From Myxococcales bacterium (lineage in GTDB: Bacteria > Myxococcota_A > Polyangia > Polyangiales > Ga0077539), in NCBI GenBank assembly GCA_030652255.1, contig JAUSAZ010000001.1:26549-90548 (forward strand): a stretch of DNA of 64,000 nucleotides, written 5' to 3'. Positions 18,177 through 26,473 of this stretch are shown one piece after another (the stretch's first letter is position 1; every line of letters begins with the position of its first letter). The notes under the pieces were generated by a model, which ran no database searches, was not told the DNA's origin, and saw only the letters and a list, made by a program, of their open reading frames with translations. Both the position numbers and the translations under genes were made by a program.

Positions 18177-18240
18177 CGCGCGCCCCCTCCGGCGCGGCCG
18201 GGGCGGCGGGCGAGGCTCTCCGGGTGGGCTCCTCCCGCGA

Positions 18241-19569
18241 TCATCGGGTGGTGAGCAGCCCGTACGCGATGGCGACCCCTTCGATGAGCGCGAAGGACAG
18301 CAGCCCCACCGGCAGGAACTGCAAGAACCCGAAGTGCACCGGGCGGCCGTCGGCGTCGCGCAGGTCGGCGCGCTCGACCAGCGCCTGCGCGAGCGGGCCC
18401 GAGGTCGCCGCCGTCAGGAAGAGCGAGCTCCCGGCGCAGACCGAGAGCGCGAGCCCGACGTACACCGAGGGCCCCGGGAGCTCGCGGGTGAGCGCCTCGC
18501 CCACGTTGAGCAGCGCCGCCATGCCGGGGCCCGCGGAGAAGAGCCCCGTGAGCACGCCCGCCAGCGCGAGGAAGACCACCATGCGACCGCGCGGCGGCAG
18601 CGGCAGCCCGAGGATCCAGTCGCCCAGCGCCTCGAAGACCCCCGCGCGGCGGACCGCGGCCACCATCACGAAGAGCCCGAGGAGGAAGAGCACGGCCTCG
18701 ACGTCGACCCGGGTGCGCGCGAGGCGCTCGCCCTGCCGCCCGCGGACGAGCAGCACCACGCACACGCCCAGCCAGCAGACCAGCGCCGGGCCCACGTGGA
18801 GGCGCTCGGGCAGGAAGGTCCACGCCAGGAGCATCGCGCCGAGGCCCAGGACCGAGGGGAGCACCGGGCCGGGCGCCGGGCGCACGCGGCGGTGCAGCGC
18901 CGTGGTGACCGCGAGCGACAGGCGGCGGGCGAGCGGGTCGTCGTCGACGCCGCGCTCGGGGCGCACGAGGAGCCCGACGCACCCGAGGAGCAGCGCCAGC
19001 GCCACGACCGTCGCCGGCAGCGCGCGGAGCAGGTAGTCCGTGAAGCGCATGCTCCCGCGCGAGAGCAGCAGGATCGCCGGGAAGTCGCCGATGGGCGTGG
19101 CGGCGCCGCCGAGGTTGCACGCCACGAGCAGCGTGCCGATGGTCCAGTGGACGGTGCGCGGCCGGGCGTCGCCGGTGCGCAGCAGCACGAGGAGCACGGG
19201 CAGCACCAGCACCAGGGCGGTGATGTTGTTGACGAGGCCGGAGACGACGAACATCCCCGCGGCGAAGGCCAGCCGGAGGCGCTGCGGCCGACCGCCGCTG
19301 GCCACCGCGGCGCGCACCGCGAGCGGCCCGAAGAGCCGCCCCGCGGCGAGCAGCTCGGCGAGCAGCCCGAGGCCCACGAGGATGATCAGCACGCCCCATG
19401 GGACGTCCGCGAGGAGGGCCTCGGTGGTGGCGACGCCCGTGACGCTGGTCGCGAGGCAGCACGCGGCCGCGCCGGTCATCACGATGAGCAGCCGCAGGTG
19501 CGGCACCAGGGCCTGCGCGAGCAGCGTGATGAAGAGTATCGCCGGGGGGATGAGCTGCCGCAGGGCCAT
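18241..19569 (-). CDS. ArsB/NhaD-type (ion transporter superfamily) permease
   Basis: 442 residues, about 11-12 membrane helices. SGLVNNITALVLVLPVLL and NLGGAATPIGDFPAILL are the paired hairpin signatures of the IT superfamily (ArsB, NhaD, CitM, SLC13-like). FSAGPGMAALLNVGEAL is the second-half counterpart. These proteins move sodium/protons, arsenite or dicarboxylates; sequence alone does not decide which. It starts 6 bases after the preceding unrecognised gene, so the three-gene block 20690-18241 is one operon. Confidence 0.85.
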   Translation of the reverse strand: MALRQLIPPAILFITLLAQALVPHLRLLIVMTGAAACCLATSVTGVATTEALLADVPWGVLIILVGLGLLAELLAAGRLFGPLAVRAAVASGGRPQRLRLAFAAGMFVVSGLVNNITALVLVLPVLLVLLRTGDARPRTVHWTIGTLLVACNLGGAATPIGDFPAILLLSRGSMRFTDYLLRALPATVVALALLLGCVGLLVRPERGVDDDPLARRLSLAVTTALHRRVRPAPGPVLPSVLGLGAMLLAWTFLPERLHVGPALVCWLGVCVVLLVRGRQGERLARTRVDVEAVLFLLGLFVMVAAVRRAGVFEALGDWILGLPLPPRGRMVVFLALAGVLTGLFSAGPGMAALLNVGEALTRELPGPSVYVGLALSVCAGSSLFLTAATSGPLAQALVERADLRDADGRPVHFGFLQFLPVGLLSFALIEGVAIAYGLLTTR

Positions 19570-19575
19570 TGCGGG

Positions 19576-20214
19576 TCACACCAGGGCCGAGAAGGTGCCG
19601 ACCTCCGCGTTGGCGAGCCAGCGGGGGTAGACCTCGGGACCCACGGGCAGGAGGTCCCAGCCCAGCAGCGTACGAAACTGCGGGCGCACGTCGGGCCCCA
19701 TCACCCGCAGCCACTCGGACGACACGTGCGCGAGCGAGCCCGCGGTGCCGTAGACGAAGGTCAGGAGCGCCGCCCGCGAGCCGGCCCACTTCTGGAGGTC
19801 GTCGAAGGGCACCGCCGTGAGCCGGTCGTCGAAGTTGGCCAGCACGCGGTCCCAGTCCACCGGGCCGAGCGAGCGCTGCATGAGGAGCCCGACGGGGAGC
19901 GCCGACAGGGTCGGCACGAGGAGGTCGAGGGCGTCTGCCTCGAAGCCCACCACGAGCACCCGCGACGCCCCGTGGAGGGCCGCCGTCGCCCGCGTCGCAT
20001 CGACCCCGGGGAGCGCGCCGTCGTCGAGGTATCGGGCGGCGACCGCGTCGAGCACCGAGTACTCCCTGCCGTGCTGCTCGCGCAGCGCCCGCACCCCGTC
20101 GGCGCCGTAGGCCGCGGCGGTCTCGCGGACGAAGACCCGCGCGGCGGAGAAGAACCCGAGCTCACCTGCGGCCAGCAGGAAGGTGCGGCCGAGGGAGGCG
20201 GGCAGCTGGGTCAC
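19576..20214 (-). CDS. unrecognised protein, coupled upstream of ArsB/NhaD-like gene
   Basis: 212 residues from GTG 20214, which overlaps the preceding stop as GTGA. No signal peptide or membrane helix. Regions resemble an alpha/beta core (SRVLVVGFEADALDLLVPTLSALPVGLLMQ) followed by Trp/Tyr-containing helices (DLQKWAGSRAALLTFVYGTAGSLAHVSSEW). No catalytic motif is evident and I do not recognise the family. Strong GC at third codon positions and tight spacing on both sides support a real gene. Confidence 0.7.
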   Translation of the reverse strand: MTQLPASLGRTFLLAAGELGFFSAARVFVRETAAAYGADGVRALREQHGREYSVLDAVAARYLDDGALPGVDATRATAALHGASRVLVVGFEADALDLLVPTLSALPVGLLMQRSLGPVDWDRVLANFDDRLTAVPFDDLQKWAGSRAALLTFVYGTAGSLAHVSSEWLRVMGPDVRPQFRTLLGWDLLPVGPEVYPRWLANAEVGTFSALV

Positions 20215-20690
20215 GGCCCGTCTCCGAGCCGCCGCAGGAGCTCGTCCAGCATCGCGACCATCAGCACGTTGGCCAGCGCGTGGTGGGCCGGGCCGTCGGC
20301 GAGGCTCTCCACGGCGAGCGAGCGGGCGACGGGGTCGGGGAAGCACCGCGCGAGCGCGCCGGACGGCATCGCGATCGGGTACTCGCGCTCAGCGGGGTCG
20401 AGCGACTCGCGCACGTGCGGCGGGACTCGCAGCGGCACCGGGACCGTCGGGCCCGACGCGGGCCGCGGGCCGGCGGGCGGAGCGAGGTCCGTCGCGCGCT
20501 GTAGCAGCGAGAGCAGCGCGAAGGTCGAGGCCCGGTGGTGCGGCGGCCCCTCGTCGCCGAGGCAGCGGGCCACGAACGCGCGGTCCTGCGGGTCGGGCAC
20601 CCACGGCGCGAGCATCGCCTCGATGGCCGCCCGGTCGGGCGGCGGGGCGCTGTGTCGCGGCTTCGAGGGGCGTGAGTGGCGCGAGTGCAT
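20211..20690 (-). CDS. unrecognised protein, first gene of transporter operon
   Basis: 159 residues from ATG 20690; a GTG at 20711 in frame is an alternative. It is soluble, with a basic Ser/Pro-rich first 25 residues, then helical (DRAAIEAMLAPWVPDPQDRAFVARCLGDE, HHALANVLMVAMLDELLRRLG) around a Pro-rich middle. No family recognised. Overlap with the next gene (GTGA) suggests the two products act together, and the downstream partner is an ion permease. Confidence 0.65.
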   Translation of the reverse strand: MHSRHSRPSKPRHSAPPPDRAAIEAMLAPWVPDPQDRAFVARCLGDEGPPHHRASTFALLSLLQRATDLAPPAGPRPASGPTVPVPLRVPPHVRESLDPAEREYPIAMPSGALARCFPDPVARSLAVESLADGPAHHALANVLMVAMLDELLRRLGDGP

Positions 20691-20807
20691 CGACGCCCCG
20701 GAGAAAAGCACCCTCCGTCGCGCGGGCGCAACAGCGGACTCGCCCCGCCGCGGCCGTCGGCGGCGCTTCGTGAGACCCGCGCGGCGGTCGGTCTCCCACG
20801 CCGTGAT

Positions 20808-21878
20808 TCAGAGGCTGCAGCGCCGGCCTTCGCGCTCCTCGATCAGCTGCACCAGGGTCGACTCCGGGTGCACGCCGACGAGGCGCGCCACCTCCCCTCC
20901 GTGGGCGTCGCGGCCCACGAGGGTCGGCACCCCGAGCACGCCCGCGGCGCGCGCCTGCGCCATCCCCTCGGGCTCATCGACGAGCACGCGGCGCACCGTC
21001 ACGGCGCACCGGCGCTCCGCGGCCTGCACCACGGGCGCCATCCGCTCGCAGGCGGGGCAGTCCCTTCGAACGAACTCCACCAGGCCCGCTCCGGTCGGCG
21101 CTGCGACGCCCTCGGCGGCCGCGACGCCGGGCAGGCCGCACCCGACCGCGGCCTCGGCGCAGGGCGCGGCGGCCGCCTCGGAGGGGGAGACCACCGAGGG
21201 CGCGACGCCCTGCTGCGTGATGAGCCAGATGCCCGAGAGCACCAGCGCGAGCCCCGACACCCGCTCGACCCAGATCGCGTGGCGCGCGACGCGGCGCAGC
21301 GCGCGCAGGGCCGTCGGCGCGAAGGCGCCCGCCACGATCAGCGGGAGCGCGAGCCCCGCGGCGTAGACGGCGAGGGTGAGCGCGCCGCGCAGCGGGGAGG
21401 CGTTGGCCTGCGCCGTCCAGGTGAGCACGGCGCCGAGCACGGGGCCGACGCAGGGCGTCCAGCCGAGCCCGAAGGCCGCGCCGAAGAGGAGCGCGCCGAG
21501 CAGGCCACCCTCCGCGCGGACGCGGTCGAGGCCCGGGCGCACGTCGCGCTCGAGCCACGGGATGGACAGCACCCGCAGCTGCTTCAGCCCGAAGAGTATC
21601 ACCAGCGCCCCGCCCGCGATGGCCAGCGACGCGCGGTGCGCCGCGAGCAGGCGCCCCGCCCCGGAGGCCGCGAGGCCCAGCAGGACGAAGGGCACTGCGA
21701 GGCCGAGCGCGAAGGCCGACGCGCGGAGCACGAGGCGACCGCGCGGCGGATCCTGGGACAGCGCCGACACCGAGGCCCCGGAGAGGGTCGCGAGGTAGAT
21801 CGGCACCATCGGGAGCACGCAGGGCGAGGCGAAGCTGAGCACGCCTGCGCTGAAGACAGCCGGGAGCGATGGTTCCAT
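20808..21878 (-). CDS. CcdA/DsbD-type thiol transporter fused to a thioredoxin-like domain
   Basis: 356 residues from ATG 21878. Residues 1-230 are a six-to-eight helix CcdA core with the two membrane redox cysteines in FASPCVLPMVPIYL and GLGWTPCVGPVLG. A linker of about 50 residues with extra cysteines (AAPCAEAAVGCGLPG) leads to a thioredoxin-like domain with CPAC active site (FVRRDCPACERMAP) and the cis-Pro in GVPTLVG. The protein would carry reducing equivalents from cytoplasmic thioredoxin across the membrane to extracytoplasmic proteins, such as apocytochromes served by the CcmH-like protein at 4358. That pairing is inference. Confidence 0.88.
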   Translation of the reverse strand: MEPSLPAVFSAGVLSFASPCVLPMVPIYLATLSGASVSALSQDPPRGRLVLRASAFALGLAVPFVLLGLAASGAGRLLAAHRASLAIAGGALVILFGLKQLRVLSIPWLERDVRPGLDRVRAEGGLLGALLFGAAFGLGWTPCVGPVLGAVLTWTAQANASPLRGALTLAVYAAGLALPLIVAGAFAPTALRALRRVARHAIWVERVSGLALVLSGIWLITQQGVAPSVVSPSEAAAAPCAEAAVGCGLPGVAAAEGVAAPTGAGLVEFVRRDCPACERMAPVVQAAERRCAVTVRRVLVDEPEGMAQARAAGVLGVPTLVGRDAHGGEVARLVGVHPESTLVQLIEEREGRRCSL

Positions 21879-21999
21879 GAATGGTTGAGAACCAGCCGGT
21901 GGGGGAAAGGGTTCCCGGCAACCCCAACCACGGGGTGCGCTGAACCCTTCGCCCTCCCCCGCGGCTCCCACCGCGCAACCTCACACGGAGCGTTCATCC

Positions 22000-22158
22000 A
22001 TGACGTTGCAATCGATCTTCACGGTGCTGCTCGGCGCGGGCGCGGGCTACGCGTACCACCGCCTCGTGGGCTGCTCGTCGGGCGCGTGCCCCATCACGGC
22101 CAACCCCTACATCTCGACCCTCTACGGGGCCGTCATCGGCGGGCTCCTCGCGCGCTGA
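22000..22158 (+). CDS. DUF6132-like tiny membrane protein
   Basis: 52 residues, too short for routine ORF listing. It reads two short glycine-rich membrane segments (FTVLLGAGAGYAYHRLVG and YISTLYGAVIGGLLAR) around GCSSGACPITANPY. The GCxSGxCPITxNP pattern is the hallmark of DUF6132 proteins, whose job is unknown. CGGAG lies about 10 bases before the ATG at 22000. It sits just upstream of and divergent from the CcdA-thioredoxin gene, and genes of this family often neighbour thiol-redox and rhodanese genes. Confidence 0.8.
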   Translation: MTLQSIFTVLLGAGAGYAYHRLVGCSSGACPITANPYISTLYGAVIGGLLAR

Positions 22159-22161
22159 GGC

Positions 22162-23511
22162 TCAGGAGGCGGGCTCGAGGCGCACGGCGTCGGCGATGGT
22201 CCAGCCGTCGGAGCTCGACGCCGCGCTGAGCACCACCTTCGCCCCGGGGTTGAGCGAGTAGACCCCGAGCTCCACCCAGCCCTGCGTCCCGGGCTGACGC
22301 TGGTTGACCACCACCGGGCTCTGCCCCGAGGCGTCGGTCGCGTCGGAGTACGCACGGTACGACGCGCGGGTGTTGCGGTTCTCGTCCGGGGCGTAGCGGG
22401 CCCACAGCCGGAAGCGCCCGCTGCGGGTGACCGGGAGGGTCCAGGTCGCCGTGCCCGCGGTGGCGATCTCGGCTGCCATGTAGTCGGCGCCCACGCGCAC
22501 CGGGCTGCGGGTGTAGCGCGCGAAGGACGTCGACGCGCGGAAGGCCGTGGTCCCGTTGTCGACCAGCACCGGGCCGATGGGGTTGCCGGTCGCGAGGTCC
22601 CTGCCGTTCGAGGGCATGTAGTCGCAGAAGCCGTCGGGCACGCGGGTGTTCGAGCGGCGGGTCGCGCGGTTGTCGGCGCACACGAGGCGGGGCATCTCGT
22701 CGGCGTTCCAGGTGGGGAACACCCGCGTCGGGCCCGTCGGAGCGCGCGCCCCGGTCCAGCGGGGATAGTCGACGTCGACGGCCTCTCCGGTGGAGAGCCG
22801 GTCGTAGTCGCGGATCACCTGCACCGTCGCCCGCCGCCCGACCCGGACGTTGGCGCCCCAGGTGTTGTGCATGTCGAAGCCGATGAGGTGCGCGAACTCC
22901 ACCACGTGCTCGCCCTGCATCCGGTTGCAGCCGTGCGAGACGGGCCCGCGCTGCAGGTACCAGTCGTAGACGCGCTCACCGCCCGCGGTGCTGGTCGTGT
23001 ACGAGATCGGCCCGTGGAACGCGATGCCCCCGTTGTACGCGACGAAGGGGAAGCCGCCCCAGGTGACGTAGGCCGGGCCCGTCGTCGGGTAGGCCATCCC
23101 GTTCGGGCGGAAGGGAATCCCCGAGACCGTGTTGAAGGTGCGCGCCGCGGAGTCGAGCGAGGCGCTCGCCCCGGTGGCGATCGGGTACACCACCGTCAGC
23201 ACCCTCCGCGCGCCGGTCATCTCGACCGAGGCGTAGTAGGGCACCACCCCCGACCATGCCTCGGGGAGGTCGCCCGTCACCCGCACGGTGTGCCCGGACT
23301 GCGAGACCACCACCTTCGGGCTCACCAGCAACGGGAGCGACCCCCCGTAGACCCAGGGCGGAGAGCCCGTGCTGCGAATCTCCTCGGTCGAGAAGTCCAG
23401 ACCCCCCGTGTCGAGACCGTCATTCTCGGCCTCCGTCGGGTCGGGAGACCCGCAGCCCACGAGCGCCACAACAGCAAGACAGGCCCAGGCCAACGCGCGC
23501 GTCGTCTTCAC
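22162..23511 (-). CDS. L,D-transpeptidase (YkuD) lipoprotein with golvesin-like C-terminal domain
   Basis: 449 residues from GTG 23511, chosen because it puts a lipobox (VVALVGC, Cys20) at the right place. The YkuD domain spans about residues 60-215: the catalytic HG at 166 and SHGCNR at 192-197 with nucleophile Cys195. Enzymes of this class form 3-3 peptidoglycan cross-links or attach proteins to peptidoglycan in the periplasm. The last 125 residues look like the golvesin/xanthan-lyase C-terminal beta domain (GRFRLWARYAPDENRNTRASY, VVVNQRQ, GWVELGVYSL, IADAVRLEP), probably sugar binding. The MltA gene is 103 bases upstream on the same strand, so the two may work on the wall together. Confidence 0.88.
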   Translation of the reverse strand: MKTTRALAWACLAVVALVGCGSPDPTEAENDGLDTGGLDFSTEEIRSTGSPPWVYGGSLPLLVSPKVVVSQSGHTVRVTGDLPEAWSGVVPYYASVEMTGARRVLTVVYPIATGASASLDSAARTFNTVSGIPFRPNGMAYPTTGPAYVTWGGFPFVAYNGGIAFHGPISYTTSTAGGERVYDWYLQRGPVSHGCNRMQGEHVVEFAHLIGFDMHNTWGANVRVGRRATVQVIRDYDRLSTGEAVDVDYPRWTGARAPTGPTRVFPTWNADEMPRLVCADNRATRRSNTRVPDGFCDYMPSNGRDLATGNPIGPVLVDNGTTAFRASTSFARYTRSPVRVGADYMAAEIATAGTATWTLPVTRSGRFRLWARYAPDENRNTRASYRAYSDATDASGQSPVVVNQRQPGTQGWVELGVYSLNPGAKVVLSAASSSDGWTIADAVRLEPAS

Positions 23512-23614
23512 GGGACGGAGGGCTACCACAGGTCCAGGCCGACAACCACCCCCACCCACCTACATCGTCCCTACGCCTGTCTTTCAGGTGATTTCGAGCG
23601 AACCGACGAGCGCC

Positions 23615-24826
23615 TCACCACCGCACCCGCGCCGCGACCGACGGCGGGACGAGCAGCCAGTACCGCCCCTGTTGCTGCATCCGGCCCGCGCGGTCGTACG
23701 CGTCGGGGCCGGCGCCCCAGAAGAGGTCGCCCCGCACCGCGCCCCGGATCGCGCCGCCGGTGTCCTGCGCCACGACGAGCCTGCGGATGGGGCCGACGCC
23801 CTCCAGGGGCGCGAGGTCGAGGAACAGCGGCGCGCCCAAGGGGATGAAGCGGGTGTCGACGGCCATGCTGCGTCCGGCCGTGAGCACCACGCCCTCGGAG
23901 CCGGTCGCCCCTCGCGCGCTCTCGTGGAAGAACACGTACGAGGGGTTGCGGTTCATCACGGCCTGCGCCTCGGCGGGGTGCGCGGCCAGCCACGCGCGGA
24001 TCGACTGGAGCGACACCGCGCTCCGTTCGAGCGCGCCGCGCTCGATCAACACCCGGCCGAGCGGCACGTACGCGTGCCCGTTGCTCGCGTCGTAGTTGAC
24101 CCGCAGCACCGCGCCGTCGTCGAGCGTCACCCGCCCGGACCCCTGGATCTCGAGGAAGAACGCGTCGATCGGATCGTCGACCCAGACCAGCGCACGCGCC
24201 GTGCGGCGCAGCGCGCCCGCGGCGATCTGCGCGCGGGTCCAGTAGGGGCGCAGGCGACCCCGGACGCGGCGCCCGGTGCCGTGCTGCCGGGTCGGCGTGA
24301 CGAGGTCCGAGGGGCGCGCGTAGAGCGGCACGCGGAAGCGACGGCTGCGCGTGCGCGAGCCGCGGAGCTCGGGCTCGAAGTAGCCCGTGAAGAGCCCGCG
24401 GTCGCTGCCCCCGGAGGCGACGGACACGGGCACGAAGCTGCGCTCGAAGTAGGCGCGCGCCGCGGCCGCGTCGGCCTCCGGCGGGGGGAGCGCACGACAC
24501 GCGGTCTTCCAGTCCACCGCCGCGCCGGCGAGCCCACCGGGGCCGACGGGGCGGTCGTCCGGCACGCGCAGCAGCCGCTCGCAGGTGCGCCGCAGCGCCG
24601 GGAGGGCCTCGGCCAGGTTGTCGTCGCGCCACCCGGGGAGCGCGTCGAAGGCCGACGTCGACGGAGGCGTCGCGGGCGGAGGTCTCGCGGACGGAGGCGT
24701 CGTCGCGGTCGACGCGAGCTCCGGGGGCGCGGCCCAGGGCGAGCGCGCGGCGAAGCTCGGAGCGTGTCGAGGCGCGGACGCGCAGGCGACGAGCAGCAAC
24801 GGGAGCAGCGACCGGCGCGACGACAT
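23615..24826 (-). CDS. mltA: membrane-bound lytic murein transglycosylase A
   Basis: 403 residues from ATG 24826, preceding the lipoprotein signal LLPLLLVACAS. After an Ala/Pro-rich linker (to about 60) the MltA barrel is recognised by GLFTGYFEPELRGS and LVWVDDPIDAFFLEIQGSGRV, followed by the 3D domain near the end, QDTGGAIRGAVRGDLFWG, with Asp355 and Asp367. It cleaves the MurNAc-GlcNAc bond to 1,6-anhydro ends at the outer membrane. Length is close to the E. coli enzyme plus linker. Upstream Arg-rich reading to 25348 is a shadow of the ferritin-like gene. Confidence 0.92.
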   Translation of the reverse strand: MSSRRSLLPLLLVACASAPRHAPSFAARSPWAAPPELASTATTPPSARPPPATPPSTSAFDALPGWRDDNLAEALPALRRTCERLLRVPDDRPVGPGGLAGAAVDWKTACRALPPPEADAAAARAYFERSFVPVSVASGGSDRGLFTGYFEPELRGSRTRSRRFRVPLYARPSDLVTPTRQHGTGRRVRGRLRPYWTRAQIAAGALRRTARALVWVDDPIDAFFLEIQGSGRVTLDDGAVLRVNYDASNGHAYVPLGRVLIERGALERSAVSLQSIRAWLAAHPAEAQAVMNRNPSYVFFHESARGATGSEGVVLTAGRSMAVDTRFIPLGAPLFLDLAPLEGVGPIRRLVVAQDTGGAIRGAVRGDLFWGAGPDAYDRAGRMQQQGRYWLLVPPSVAARVRW

Positions 24827-24872
24827 GCGCCCCGAGCGTACCCGGGACGCGGTCGTGGGCAGCAGTTTCGCA

Positions 24873-24983
24873 CTACCCACGGCGGCGGGAGCGCCAGCGG
24901 CGGAGCCCGAAGGCCAGCGCGGCGAAGCCGAAGAGCCCGACGCCCGCCCGCGGGTGGTCAGTCCGCTCGCCAAGACAACGGTG
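24873..24983 (-). other. in-frame membrane-anchor-like tail behind the ferritin-like stop codon
   Basis: The frame of the ferritin-like gene continues 36 sense codons past its TGA to a TAG at 24873-24875. It reads a polar stretch then GVGLFGFAALAFGLRRWRSRRRG, a short hydrophobic helix ending in an Arg cluster like MYXO-CTERM or PEP-CTERM sorting tails. There is no ATG, GTG or TTG of its own. It may be a detached tail, a readthrough extension or coincidence. Confidence 0.3.
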
Positions 24984-25730
24984 TCAGTGGAGGGCCGTGG
25001 AGGCCCTCGCGAGCCACGCGCGCCCCGGCGACGCGTCCACCCCGTGCGCCTCCAGGCCCGGAAACACCACGGCCTCCAGGGTCTGCACGAACACCTCCAC
25101 GCGCAGCGCCCGCGGCAGCTCGCCGTGCCCCGCGAGGCGCGGGTCGACGGCCTCTCCGTCCGTGGGGGCGAAGAGTTCTTCTCGCACGGTGCCCGCGAGC
25201 ATCGCCGGCAGCCCCTCGGCGAGGCCCGCCCCGCCGCCCCTCGCCCGCTCGGCCGAGAGGTGCGCCCACCCGAGGCGCGCGTGGGTGACCTCGTCCCGCA
25301 GGATCTCCCGCACCGCCGCGCGCACCGCGGGCTCCGTGGCCTGCACAAGACTCACCGTCATCAGCGCCGCGTTGATCGACTCGGTCACCGCGCAGAAGGC
25401 CACCACCTCGTACAGCAGCCGCTCGCGCGCCCCGACGCCCCGCGGGCCGATCTCCCCGACCGCGACCTCCTCCACCGCGCCGCCGGGGTGACCGTATCGC
25501 GCCGCGAGCTCCGCGCAGATCTCCACGTGCCGGCGCTCGTCGTCCGCGGCCCGCTGCGCCATGGCCACCACCACCGCCGCGGCGTCCTCGGCCTCCAGCT
25601 GCCGACCGAGGCGCCCGAAGCGCGCCGCCGCCTCCCGCTCCGAGCGCGCCCGGAAGGCCCACACCCCGGCGACGAGCGCCCGACCCCGCTCGTCGAGCTC
25701 TCGGGGAATGCTCACACCCACGACAGCCAC
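24984..25730 (-). CDS. ferritin-like diiron domain protein
   Basis: 248 residues from GTG 25730 (GTG 25721 is also possible). The helical protein has spaced carboxylate/His pairs expected of a ferritin-like four-helix bundle: SEREAAARFGRL (first Glu), DDERRHVEIC (E-x-x-H) in helix 2, CAVTESINAAL (Glu) in helix 3 and REILRDEVTHARLGW (E-x-x-H) in helix 4. Such proteins oxidise or store iron, or use a diiron centre as an oxidase; the substrate is not clear. It has no signal peptide. It overlaps the preceding lipoprotein gene by 19 bases. An in-frame tail-like segment lies beyond its stop. Confidence 0.78.
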   Translation of the reverse strand: MAVVGVSIPRELDERGRALVAGVWAFRARSEREAAARFGRLGRQLEAEDAAAVVVAMAQRAADDERRHVEICAELAARYGHPGGAVEEVAVGEIGPRGVGARERLLYEVVAFCAVTESINAALMTVSLVQATEPAVRAAVREILRDEVTHARLGWAHLSAERARGGGAGLAEGLPAMLAGTVREELFAPTDGEAVDPRLAGHGELPRALRVEVFVQTLEAVVFPGLEAHGVDASPGRAWLARASTALH

Positions 25731-26035
25731 GCGAACACACCGCCATCGTCGGCGACGTCCGCCGGGCCCGCGTCCGCCACCCCGACGTCCGCCGGGCCCG
25801 CGTCTTCCTCAGTCAGGTCGACGAACCACGACATCCACGAGCTCACGCCGTCGGCCCGGGCAGAGGCATCGACCGCGGGCGGAACATCGGCCTGCGCCGT
25901 CGCTGCGTCCGGGACGTCCGCCGTCGCCACCACCCCGGGCCCGCTCGTCGAGCCGGTGCTGCCGCTACCGCCGCAGCCCGCCGTCAGGACGCTCCCGCCG
26001 ACCACCAGCACCTTGAACAGCTTGTCGATACGCAT
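25712..26035 (-). CDS. small acidic lipoprotein
   Basis: 107 residues from ATG 26035, with GAGGTG 6 bases upstream. Lipobox VLTAGC gives a mature Cys at 21, followed by Gly/Ser then an Asp/Ala/Val-rich low-complexity chain (ADVPDAATAQADVPPAVDA, DAGPADVGVADAGPADV) ending in two short Trp motifs (SSWMSWF, FAWLSWV). No fold recognised. The linker resembles those that tether the large surface lipoproteins nearby, so it may be a stalk without a head. It is probably cotranscribed with the ferritin-like gene. Confidence 0.7.
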   Translation of the reverse strand: MRIDKLFKVLVVGGSVLTAGCGGSGSTGSTSGPGVVATADVPDAATAQADVPPAVDASARADGVSSWMSWFVDLTEEDAGPADVGVADAGPADVADDGGVFAWLSWV

Positions 26036-26230
26036 CGGAGCACCTCACGCGCCCGGCGGTGGGTTCGCGTCCATCGCGACGCCCCGCAGGCACCACCGAG
26101 CGTGCGTCTCCATCGCAATGAAGTGAATCGACATGTTCGATACAACATTGGATGCCGTGGCGATACGATCGACCCGTAGCGCGGCCCCCCGTCGTCAGCG
26201 CCTCTCCCTCTCGACGGTGCCGATGGGCCC

Positions 26231-26442
26231 GTCGCCGCGTGTTTCAACACGCGGCGACGCGTGCAGCGATGAAGGCCGCAACGGCCTGTACGATGTCCAG
26301 GACTGCGACCAGCCCGCTTGCGGGCTTCACTGCTGCACGCGTTGCCGCGTGTTTCAACACTGATCCTTCCCGGAATGTTTCTGGCCTTGCAGGCACCGCC
26401 GAAAAGATTCCGGGAAGGATCAGTGTTTCAACACGCGGCGAC
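26231..26442. repeat. composite nested inverted-repeat element (REP/BIME-like)
   Basis: This 212-bp block begins with GTCGCCGCGTGTTTCAACAC and ends with the inverted GTGTTTCAACACGCGGCGAC. The left end is itself a hairpin (26231-26258, 13-bp arms, 2-base centre). Inside are an inverted pair near 26246-26266 and 26332-26353, two small hairpins (26272-26287, 26311-26326), and a perfect 20-bp inverted repeat AACACTGATCCTTCCCGGAA at 26356-26375 against 26408-26427. GTGTTTCAACAC occurs three times. It carries no gene and fills most of the 26036-26473 gap. It looks like a non-autonomous, possibly mobilised repeat. Confidence 0.75.
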
Positions 26443-26473
26443 GGGCTCCGCGGCACCTTGACAGGGATGGTCG

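Noticed and set aside
24984..24986. TGA of the ferritin-like gene as a selenocysteine codon
   Set aside because: The TGA falls after the complete ferritin-like fold, not in a redox motif, and I see no convincing stem-loop positioned just behind it. Readthrough or coincidence is more economical.
26231..26442. CRISPR-like repeat because of recurring GTTTCAACAC
   Set aside because: Copies are in both orientations within nested palindromes, spacings are unequal, and no cas gene is nearby. A REP/MITE-like element fits better.
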